64,000 nt of DNA. Source: Agathobaculum hominis (GTDB lineage: Bacteria; Bacillota; Clostridia; Oscillospirales; Butyricicoccaceae). The notes beneath the pieces were generated by a model. The model searched no databases. It saw only the letters and a list, made by a program, of their open reading frames with translations, and was not told the origin of the DNA. The translations under genes were made by a program, and so were the position numbers. Of this stretch, positions 17,764-24,468 are shown in pieces (the stretch's first letter is position 1; every line of letters starts with the position of its first letter). Where the stretch lies: assembly GCF_014288055.1 (NCBI RefSeq), contig NZ_JACOPK010000005.1, positions 1 through 64,000 on the forward strand, written 5' to 3'.

Positions 17764-19104
17764 TTATAACACCTGCGACATGATGATGGCGCAGAGCATG
17801 ATGGGGATATTGAACGCGATGAAGGTCGGAATGCAGGTATCGCGGATATGATCGTGCTGGCCGTCGGCGTTCAGGCCGGAGGTCGGGCCGAGCGTGGTAT
17901 CCGAAGCCGGAGAGCCTGCATCACCGAGCGCGGCGGCCGCCGAGATGAGCAGAATGGTCGCCGGGGTGGAAAAGCCGAGCGAGGCGCACATGGGCACGAA
18001 CAGCACCGCAAGCACGGGAACCGTGCCGAACGAGGTGCCGATGCCCATCGTGACGAGCAGACCGATGAGCGTGATGACGACGGCTGCGACCGGCCTGCTG
18101 CCGCCGATGGCGGAAATGCCGGCGTTCACGAGGGCGTCAATGCCGCCGGTCGCCTTGATGACCGAAGCGTAGCCGCCTGCGACGAGCATGATGATGGCGA
18201 TCTGACCCATCAGACGGATGCCGCCCTCGACCTGCGCGTCGATTTCATTCCATTTGATCGCGCGGAACACGACGATCACGACCAGACCGCACAGTGCGGA
18301 CAGTGCGAGATCCTGACTGATGACCTGCACGACCGCGACGACGATGGCCGCGCCGAGCATGACATAGTGGCGGTATTCGAGCTTTTCTGAGATTTCCTCA
18401 GAGGCCGAGGTGTCGGCTTCCAGATCACAATATTCGCGCGGCCTGCGGTAGAGTACGAACACTGCGATGAGCAGACCGAGCAGCATGGCGATGCCGATGC
18501 TCCAGTTCGCGGCGGTGACGTCGCGTACCGTGACGGAAAGGCCGTTTTCCGTGAGGTTATCCGCGATCACGCGCTGAAAGATCAGGCCGAAACCGAACGG
18601 AATCGTGATATAGGGGACCTTGTGGCCGAAGGCGAGTGCGCACGCGACCGCGCGTCGGTCGAGCCTCATGCGGTTCATCATGCCGAGCAGCGGCGGCACG
18701 AGAATGGGAATGTAGGCGATGTGCACGGGGATGAGGTTCTGCGACAGGCAGGCGACGAGCGTCAGCACGCCGATGAGGGCGAGTCTGTGACCGCCGAGCA
18801 GGCGCGAGAGCTTTTTCGACAGGATTTCGGCAAGGCCGGTCGTGGAGATGCAGGTCGCGAACGTGCCGAGCAGGATGTAGGCGAGCGCGGTCGTAGCATT
18901 GCTTGCGAAGCCGCCCGTCAGCAGCTGCATGACGGTCTGCGTGCCCTCCGGCGCGGAGAGCAGGGGAATGCCGCCCGCGACGCCGCCGATGATGCAGGCG
19001 ATGAGCATGGAAAGCAGTACGTTGAGGCCGGTGAGGCACAGCGCGCACAGAACGAGCACGGAAACCGTGACCGGATTGATGAGTATGCTGAAAATCGTGG
19101 CCAT
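17764..19104 (-). CDS. NhaC/YuiF-type Na+/H+ antiporter-family transporter
   Basis: This 446-residue integral membrane protein with about 11-12 helices belongs to the ion-transporter superfamily branch of COG2056 (YuiF-like, annotated as Na+/H+ antiporter or amino-acid transporter). The conserved re-entrant signature GDAGSPASDTTLGPTSGL lies near residue 390, with a second half-site GHKVPYITIPFG near 160. It probably couples sodium or proton gradients to exchange of a small organic substrate. It is monocistronic, preceded by a promoter and a terminator-like leader hairpin. The substrate is unknown. Confidence 0.82.
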   Translation of the reverse strand: MATIFSILINPVTVSVLVLCALCLTGLNVLLSMLIACIIGGVAGGIPLLSAPEGTQTVMQLLTGGFASNATTALAYILLGTFATCISTTGLAEILSKKLSRLLGGHRLALIGVLTLVACLSQNLIPVHIAYIPILVPPLLGMMNRMRLDRRAVACALAFGHKVPYITIPFGFGLIFQRVIADNLTENGLSVTVRDVTAANWSIGIAMLLGLLIAVFVLYRRPREYCDLEADTSASEEISEKLEYRHYVMLGAAIVVAVVQVISQDLALSALCGLVVIVVFRAIKWNEIDAQVEGGIRLMGQIAIIMLVAGGYASVIKATGGIDALVNAGISAIGGSRPVAAVVITLIGLLVTMGIGTSFGTVPVLAVLFVPMCASLGFSTPATILLISAAAALGDAGSPASDTTLGPTSGLNADGQHDHIRDTCIPTFIAFNIPIMLCAIIMSQVL

Positions 19105-19140
19105 ATCTTGTGGAAATTCCTCCTTCAGACAGAAAACTGG

Positions 19141-19226
19141 AAATAAAAACCGTATGCAAGGCGCGCTTGAATACGGTAAAGTGCTGAAATCTTTCCTATT
19201 TTATCAGAAAAACGCGGACAGGTCAA
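19141..19226 (-). promoter_or_regulatory. Promoter and attenuator-like leader of the YuiF-type gene
   Basis: The promoter is TTGACC (19221-19226), a 17-base spacer and TAAAAT (19198-19203). The leader then forms ACCGTAT/ATACGGT with an inner CAAG/CTTG (19149-19177), followed by TTTTTATTT, an intrinsic terminator 37 bases before the start codon. Confidence 0.65.
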
Positions 19227-19296
19227 GACGATGACCCGAAAAACAGCAAAAAGAGCCGGTTTTTCGATAAAGTTTGTTTTTGCGATGTTGATGTTA

Positions 19297-19473
19297 TCGC
19301 GCGTTAGCGCGCATGAAATAGCGTTTGCTGTGCAAACGCAAAAAAACCGAGGACATGCGCCTCGGTTTTTTTACTCTTAGAGGGAGAAAGTTTCCGAATG
19401 GGAACTTTCGGACAACTCGTGTTCTGCGAAGTCAGAACACACCTTGTCGGGGAAAACGAAGTTTTTCCGACAG
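19297..19473. repeat. Dispersed multi-hairpin repeat, copy B
   Basis: It has the same module order and orientation relative to the flanking gene as copy A and fills the gap 3' of xpt. The last hairpin differs by paired changes (GGAAAAC/GTTTTTCC in place of CGAAAC/GTTTCG), so pairing rather than sequence is kept. Confidence 0.85.
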
Positions 19474-19478
19474 GCATT

Positions 19479-20060
19479 TTACTGCTCGCGGAAGATGACC
19501 TCGCCGGTCTCCGGGTCCATGCCGTCCACGATGGCGAGAGACTCGAGATGGTAGCCGAGGTTGCGGATGGTGCGGCCGCCGTACTGGAAGCCCTTCTCGA
19601 TGGCGATGCCGATGCCCTCGACCGTGCCGCCGGCCTGCTGAACGATGGAGATCAGACCCTGAAGCGCGTAGCCGTTGGCCAGAAAATCGTCGATGAGCAG
19701 CACGTGATCGTCTGCACTCAGGAATTTCTTGGAGACGATGACCTGATTCTTGCACTTGTGCGTAAAGGACTCGACCTCTGCGATGTAAACGTCGCCATCG
19801 ATGTTGATGCTCTGCGATTTCTTCGCAAAAACGACCGGTACGCCGAAATGGCGTGCGACGATGCAGGCAATGCCGATGCCGGAGGCCTCGATCGTCACGA
19901 TCTTGTTGATGTTTTCATTCGCAAAGCGGCGCTTGAACTCCTCGCCCATCTTGTCGAACAGCTCGATATCCATCTGATGATTGAGAAAGCTGTCAACCTT
20001 GAGCACGTTGCCCTTCTTGACCACGCCGTCTTTTACGATGCGTTCCTCTAAAAAATTCAT
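19479..20060 (-). CDS. xpt: Xanthine phosphoribosyltransferase
   Basis: This purine-salvage enzyme converts xanthine and PRPP to XMP in the cytoplasm. The 193-residue length and the PRPP-binding loop VLLIDDFLANGYA (near 125) match Xpt. The early IVTIEASGIGIA segment and C-terminal EGIGIAIEKGFQYGG also match. It is monocistronic. No purine riboswitch could be seen in the short leader; instead a perfect palindrome abuts the -10 box. Repeat copy B lies directly after the stop. Confidence 0.95.
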   Translation of the reverse strand: MNFLEERIVKDGVVKKGNVLKVDSFLNHQMDIELFDKMGEEFKRRFANENINKIVTIEASGIGIACIVARHFGVPVVFAKKSQSINIDGDVYIAEVESFTHKCKNQVIVSKKFLSADDHVLLIDDFLANGYALQGLISIVQQAGGTVEGIGIAIEKGFQYGGRTIRNLGYHLESLAIVDGMDPETGEVIFREQ

Positions 20061-20085
20061 GGCGAACCCTTCCTTTTGTGTCCTG

Positions 20086-20104
20086 TGTTGTTAACAACAG
20101 TATA
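20086..20104 (-). promoter_or_regulatory. xpt -10 box and adjoining palindromic operator
   Basis: TATACT (plus 20099-20104) is followed on the minus strand by TGTTGTTAACAACA (20086-20099), a perfect 14-base palindrome at the expected transcription start. A dimeric repressor could bind there. Confidence 0.55.
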
Positions 20105-20173
20105 ACAAAAATTTCGGGAAAATCCTACATTTTTCGCAAAGAATTTTCCGGCGGCGGAAAGCGGGCCTGCGGA

Positions 20174-20203
20174 TTGCACGGAGCGGTCAGACCGTGGTAT
20201 AAT
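20174..20203 (+). promoter_or_regulatory. Promoter of rlmD
   Basis: TTGCAC (20174-20179), an 18-base spacer and TATAAT with an extended TGG context (20198-20203). It places the transcription start after the ATG at 20202, which rules out that codon as the start. Confidence 0.65.
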
Positions 20204-20267
20204 GAAAGTATCTATCGAGAAGGGAACAGGGAGCGGCGGGAACGCATCTCTGATGAGGATTTCTGTT

Positions 20268-21890
20268 ATGGAACTGATGAAAAACAAGGTATACCGCTGC
20301 CGGATCAGCGATTATACAGCGGACGGCACGGGATTTGCAAAGATCGAGGGGCGGGCGGTGTTCGTGCCGCGCACGGCGGTCGGGGACTGCTGCGATGTGC
20401 GCATCGTCAAGGTCACGAAAAACGTGGCGTTCGGCCGCGTGGAGAAGCTCGTGACGCCCTCGAGCGCGCGCATCACGCCTGCTTGCCCGGCCTCGGACAA
20501 GTGCGGCGGCTGCTGCTATCAGCACATCACCTACGAGGAAGAGCTGCGCGCAAAGGAGAAGAAGGTGCGCGACGCGCTGACCCGTATCGGAAAGCAGGAC
20601 GGCGAAAAGCTGCTCGGCATCACGGGCGCGGAAACGACCGAGCACTACCGCAACAAGGCGCAGTATCCGGTGGGCCGCGACAGAGAGGGCAATATTGTGA
20701 CCGGCTTTTACCGTCCGCGCAGTCATGACATCGTGCCGGTCGAGCGCTGTCTGATCCAGTCGGAGAAGGCTGACCGCCTCGCGGGCATCGTGCGCGAGTG
20801 GATGACCGAATTCGCGGTCCCGCCCTATGATTACGAGACAAAACGCGGCACGATCCGCCATATTTATGTCCGTACGGGCGAAAAAAGCGGTGAATGCCAG
20901 CTGACGCTGATCTCCGCGACGCGCAAGCTGCCCGAGCTGGATAGGCTCATCGAGCGTCTGCGTGCAGCGGAGCCGTCGCTGACGGGCATCCTGATCAACC
21001 ACAACCAGCGCGGCGACAACGTCATTCTGGGCGACCGCACGGATGTGCTGTGGGGCGAGCCGATGCTGGAGGACAGGCTGTGCGGCAACACGTTCCTGCT
21101 CTCGCCTCATGCGTTCTATCAGGTCAATCACGCGCAGGCTGAGCGCCTGTATGCGTGTGCGGTGGACTATGCCGGACTGACCGGCGGGGAGACCGTGCTC
21201 GACCTGTACTGCGGCGCAGGCACTATCACGCTCGCGCTTGCGGCGCACGCAAAGCACGCGGTCGGCGTAGAGATCGTGCCCGAGGCCATCGAGAACGCGA
21301 AGAACAATGCCAGACGCAACGGGGCGGAGAACGTGGAGTTTTACTGTGCGGATGCCGGACAGGCGGCCGGACGGTTCAGCGGCATTGATGTGCTCGTGGT
21401 GGACCCGCCGCGCAAGGGTCTGGACGAGACCGCCCGCGACGCGATCCTGAAGATGCAGCCGCCGCGCGTGGTCTATGTTTCCTGCGACCCGGCAACGCTC
21501 GCGCGCGATGTCGCCGAGCTGTGCGGCGCAGGCTATACCCTTGAAAAGGCGCAGGCCTATGACCTCTTCCCGAGAACGTTTCATGTGGAGACGGTGGTCC
21601 TCTTGTCACGGGAAACAAATCCACTGACGGTTGAGGTCAGAATGGAAGTGGAAACCGGCGAGGTCAAGGAGCATCCGACCTATAAACGCATTCAGGAGTA
21701 TGTGCAGGAAAAGTACGGCTTCAAAGTCCATACGGCATATATTGCAGAGGTCAAGCGCATGGTCGGGCTGGATATGCACAAAGCACCGAATGCTGTTGAA
21801 CAGAGAAAACATGAGTATCATCCCTGCCCGCCTGAAAAGGTCGAGGCAATCAAGGATGCGCTGCGGCACTTTGGCCTAATCTCAGAGTGA
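20268..21890 (+). CDS. rlmD: 23S rRNA (uracil-5-)-methyltransferase RlmD with element-derived C-terminal tail
   Basis: This enzyme methylates U1939-type uridine of 23S rRNA with SAM. It has a TRAM domain (about 1-60), the Fe-S cysteines in CPASDKCGGCC, SAM-binding LDLYCGAGTITL, and the catalytic-Cys segment VYVSCDPATLARD. ATG 20268 is chosen because GAGGATTTC precedes it and it lies well after the promoter. The normal protein should end shortly after FHVETV. Here about 98 extra residues (VVLLSRETN to FGLISE) come from the integrated element; such tails are common at rlmD-integrated clostridial elements. Activity probably persists because the catalytic domain is intact. Confidence 0.92.
   Translation: MELMKNKVYRCRISDYTADGTGFAKIEGRAVFVPRTAVGDCCDVRIVKVTKNVAFGRVEKLVTPSSARITPACPASDKCGGCCYQHITYEEELRAKEKKVRDALTRIGKQDGEKLLGITGAETTEHYRNKAQYPVGRDREGNIVTGFYRPRSHDIVPVERCLIQSEKADRLAGIVREWMTEFAVPPYDYETKRGTIRHIYVRTGEKSGECQLTLISATRKLPELDRLIERLRAAEPSLTGILINHNQRGDNVILGDRTDVLWGEPMLEDRLCGNTFLLSPHAFYQVNHAQAERLYACAVDYAGLTGGETVLDLYCGAGTITLALAAHAKHAVGVEIVPEAIENAKNNARRNGAENVEFYCADAGQAAGRFSGIDVLVVDPPRKGLDETARDAILKMQPPRVVYVSCDPATLARDVAELCGAGYTLEKAQAYDLFPRTFHVETVVLLSRETNPLTVEVRMEVETGEVKEHPTYKRIQEYVQEKYGFKVHTAYIAEVKRMVGLDMHKAPNAVEQRKHEYHPCPPEKVEAIKDALRHFGLISE
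21588..21592 (+). other. Left attachment junction (attL) in rlmD
   Basis: GTGGAGACGGTGG here matches GTCGAGACCGTCG at 34794-34806. The longest shared core is GAGAC, in the same codon phase in both genes, as expected for a serine-integrase crossover within a short core. Confidence 0.7.
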
Positions 21891-21903
21891 GTTTACGGCT
21901 AAA

Positions 21904-21947
21904 AACCCAGCATCACGTCAATGGCGTGGTGCTGGGCTTATTTTTTG
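21904..21947 (+). terminator. Terminator after the rlmD tail
   Basis: CCCAGCATCACG / CGTGGTGCTGGG (12 bp, one G-U) is followed by CTTATTTTTTG. Confidence 0.85.
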
Positions 21948-22179
21948 TCGTGCTTGGGGGCTTTTTTTGAGGATAAAACCGCCTGTGTGCCGTTTGCTTT
22001 TCTTTGCCATATTGACACGCTGTCCTCTGTTCGTCGTGGCAACTGTGCGTTTTCGGGATAGAAAATGGACACTTATCTTTGTATAGGGAGAAAGCCAGAG
22101 AGGAAAAAGAGGGTGAGCGCAGGCTGTGGGAACGGTGCGTAAACCGCTTGCGGTTTTCCACGGTTTCCATAGCAGCAGC

Positions 22180-22253
22180 GAGGGAGAAAAGGGAGAGGTG
22201 GCTTTCTCGCTCAGGCGGCTTGCCACTGCTCTTTGGCTCTCCCTTTTCTCCCT
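22180..22253. repeat. 17-bp perfect inverted repeat 3' of the hypothetical gene
   Basis: AGGGAGAAAAGGGAGAG (22180-22196) and its exact complement (22237-22253) flank a 40-base loop. It lies just past the stop of the minus-strand gene at 22266. The rest of the gap 21948-22179 shows no gene. Confidence 0.7.
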
Positions 22254-22265
22254 GAAAATCAGGGA

Positions 22266-22697
22266 TTATTCCGCATCATTGCTCGGCGTAACAGGACGAA
22301 AGTCCTCCTGAACGCCCTCATTGAGGTCAAAGCACATGGTTTTTGCATCGGCAACCCAGAACCCGCGCACCCTGTAACGCTTGCCGGGAATCCAGTCCTC
22401 GCCGGTGACAGCGCGAAGCGGGTCAAGCAGATTCTTGTTGGAGATCGTAACAACACCTTTCTGTTCGCCTCTCGGCTTGGAGAACTTGAAGCCCTTCGGT
22501 TCGTTGCTCTTGCAGGAACGGATCGCAAATACCCTCGCTTTCGCATCCAGCAGACACAAAACGAAGGCAGGATAGCCCAGGTCCTCAAGCACCTTCTTGG
22601 TGAAAGTCACGCCATTCTGATTCAGGAACATATCCGGATAGGCGTTGATGTTGGAGTCGATGGTTTCAAAGTTTAAAGCGGAAAAATCGAAGTTCAT
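22266..22697 (-). CDS. Hypothetical protein encoded with a serine recombinase
   Basis: This 143-residue soluble protein was not recognised. It has mixed alpha/beta composition, no signal peptide or membrane segment, and an acidic C-terminus. Central motifs are GYPAFVLCLLDAKARVFAIR and GKRYRVRGFW. It starts 13 bases after the recombinase stop, so the two form a unit on the minus strand. Position suggests an element-borne accessory gene, but nothing supports a specific role. Confidence 0.6.
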   Translation of the reverse strand: MNFDFSALNFETIDSNINAYPDMFLNQNGVTFTKKVLEDLGYPAFVLCLLDAKARVFAIRSCKSNEPKGFKFSKPRGEQKGVVTISNKNLLDPLRAVTGEDWIPGKRYRVRGFWVADAKTMCFDLNEGVQEDFRPVTPSNDAE

Positions 22698-22710
22698 AGT
22701 AAAAATCCTT

Positions 22711-23913
22711 TCATTTCATAGTGTTTTGCGCCTCATCCACGATTTTCATAAACTCCTGACGTTCCATAAAAGACCAGCGGGAATCCATGATCAGATAGCC
22801 CTTGAAAAGACCATCCTTTACGCGGTATGCGACGAAGTGATTGCTCAAACGGCGCAATGTAGCTCGTTTTGCTGTGCTATGCCGCTCTGACAGCAGCTTT
22901 TGTACCTTGATCCAATCCTCTTTTTTGATAATCGCTGTGTGGTGATTTTCCTTGAAATACATATTCAAATCTGTATTTTTGACGGATTTATGGGTGCGAA
23001 AATCCTTGGTATAGGTTTTCTGCATCAAAGCATCACCGCAGTATTTCTCATTTCGGAGGATGCTGCGGACAGTACCAGCAGACCAGAGATCGTTCCCCAT
23101 TGGAGATTTGATACCCTGTTCTGTCAGCGCAGCGGCGATTTCTGCCGGGGTGGCGCCCTCCAAGCAGCTTTCATAGATGTACTCAACAATTCTTGCCTCG
23201 GTCGGCTCAATGACAAGCCGCCCAAAATGATCACGATAGAAGCCAAGCGTGTTCTGAACGGAGAACTTGTAGATGCCCTCCGCCATGCGCCAGCGGATAC
23301 CAGCCTTAATTGCCTCGCTCTTTTGCTGGGACTCCATTTCAGCCAGAGCTGCCAGCAATGAGATCAGCAGATTATTCCGCCCATCGCCGGTATAGGTGAT
23401 TCCTTCTGTCTCAAACTCAACGGAAACGGGCGGGTTCAGCGCAGAAAGCGTTCGCAGATTGTCCAGAATATCCACGATATTTCTACCAAAACGGCTGATG
23501 CTTTTCGTGAGGATCAGGTCAATCTTCCCGTCAACTGCGTCGGCAATCATTTTCTGAAAGCCAAGCCGCTTTTCAACGGTAGTTGCGCTGATGCCCTCGT
23601 CTTGATAAATCTCAACCAGTTCCCATTGCGGATTTGCCTCAATCCTCTTGGTAAAATGGTGGATCTGTATATCAAAGCTGCCGACCTGCTGTTCCTCCTG
23701 TGTGCTGACGCGGCAGTACGCCGCAACACGGAGTTTGGGCAGCTCCTCTGCAAGTTCCCGCCGTTTCTGCGGCGGGATGATAATAACACCATTTCCACGC
23801 TGGTTATAAGAAATCTCGTCCTGCATCTGGCGGCGTTTTTGCTCTCTGCGTTCAGCTCGACTGCTGGTTTGCCGCTCTGCTTCTATCGCTTTGGGGTCAA
23901 GCGGTTTTGCCAT
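22711..23913 (-). CDS. Serine recombinase (resolvase/recombinase family), 400 aa
   Basis: This site-specific recombinase has a resolvase domain at about 60-200 and the catalytic Ser in AAYCRVST, with ITKSISRFGRN carrying the conserved Arg. A PF07508-type recombinase DNA-binding domain (about 220-330) is visible, with a basic N-terminal extension. At 400 residues it is shorter than the usual 500 and lacks an obvious zinc ribbon and coiled coil. The start follows AGGAGG. It lies near the left end, opposite in direction to the large recombinase, so it may belong to an older or nested element. Activity is uncertain. Confidence 0.88.
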   Translation of the reverse strand: MAKPLDPKAIEAERQTSSRAERREQKRRQMQDEISYNQRGNGVIIIPPQKRRELAEELPKLRVAAYCRVSTQEEQQVGSFDIQIHHFTKRIEANPQWELVEIYQDEGISATTVEKRLGFQKMIADAVDGKIDLILTKSISRFGRNIVDILDNLRTLSALNPPVSVEFETEGITYTGDGRNNLLISLLAALAEMESQQKSEAIKAGIRWRMAEGIYKFSVQNTLGFYRDHFGRLVIEPTEARIVEYIYESCLEGATPAEIAAALTEQGIKSPMGNDLWSAGTVRSILRNEKYCGDALMQKTYTKDFRTHKSVKNTDLNMYFKENHHTAIIKKEDWIKVQKLLSERHSTAKRATLRRLSNHFVAYRVKDGLFKGYLIMDSRWSFMERQEFMKIVDEAQNTMK

Positions 23914-23959
23914 ATTCCGCCTCCTGCATCAGAATCCGTCTGTGTTTTCTGCTTTGCAT
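23897..23959 (-). CDS. Possible 20-residue coupled leader peptide or recombinase remnant
   Basis: A very good AAAGGAGGTGG site precedes ATG at 23959. The frame encodes MQSRKHRRILMQEAEYGKTA and stops 14 bases inside the recombinase gene, so its translation would be coupled to the recombinase. It could be a true small peptide or the residue of a lost upstream recombinase gene. Confidence 0.35.
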   Translation of the reverse strand: MQSRKHRRILMQEAEYGKTA

Positions 23960-24060
23960 CGGCACACCACCTCCTTTGACCGATTTCCAATTTCATTACT
24001 ACCACGCTCCTTTTTGAAAATTATGACAATCCACATACGCGAGGTAAGCGGAACAGTCAC

Positions 24061-24096
24061 CCAAAGAAAAAGGCAGCAGAATTGCTCCTGCTGCCT
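24061..24096 (-). terminator. Terminator between the RM operon and the recombinase unit
   Basis: On the minus strand AGGCAGCAG / CTGCTGCCT is followed by TTTTTCTTTGG. Confidence 0.8.
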
Positions 24097-24468
24097 GAAT
24101 CTGTATGAACTTGTAAGGAGATCAAAATGTTTCTCCGTCGTAATCACGGCGTCGAGACAGGGGCTTATTTCACACCATAGGTGATGAAAAATCAGGGGGT
24201 AGATATTATCGACCTCCACGGCAGAATAAACCCCAATTACCACTCTAAAAACCGCCGCATAAATCAATGCTTGTGAAAGCCGAAAAGTAATTTCCCGATT
24301 TGCATACTCATTACACGGAATCGCGCTCTACGGTACAGCGTTCCCGGTGTTCGGAACGGGAAAGGTTTTTGCGGATTGGCGCAATCCCGTCCGGTTCCGC
24401 GAAACCGCATAGGGGCTGTTATGAACAGTGCGTCATTGCCGCCTGTCAGAATCGCCCAGAAACGGGAT
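24097..24468. other. 372-base gap after res without a recognised gene
   Basis: Short open frames on both strands (such as 23929-24267 and 24264-24494, minus) lack a ribosome-binding site and any familiar domain. No strong repeat or promoter was seen apart from the terminator at its end. Confidence 0.5.

Noticed and set aside
19261..19340. Possible CRISPR or tandem repeat because of recurring GCGCGC and GCGTTTGC units
   Set aside because: There is no regular spacer-repeat structure; the units are the stems of repeat copy B.
23929..24267. 112-codon minus-strand frame in the gap between recombinase and res
   Set aside because: It has no SD and no recognisable domain, and an intrinsic terminator lies within it. 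It shares a weak GVYS-type resemblance with sequence at 29553-29630, too short to call a repeat.
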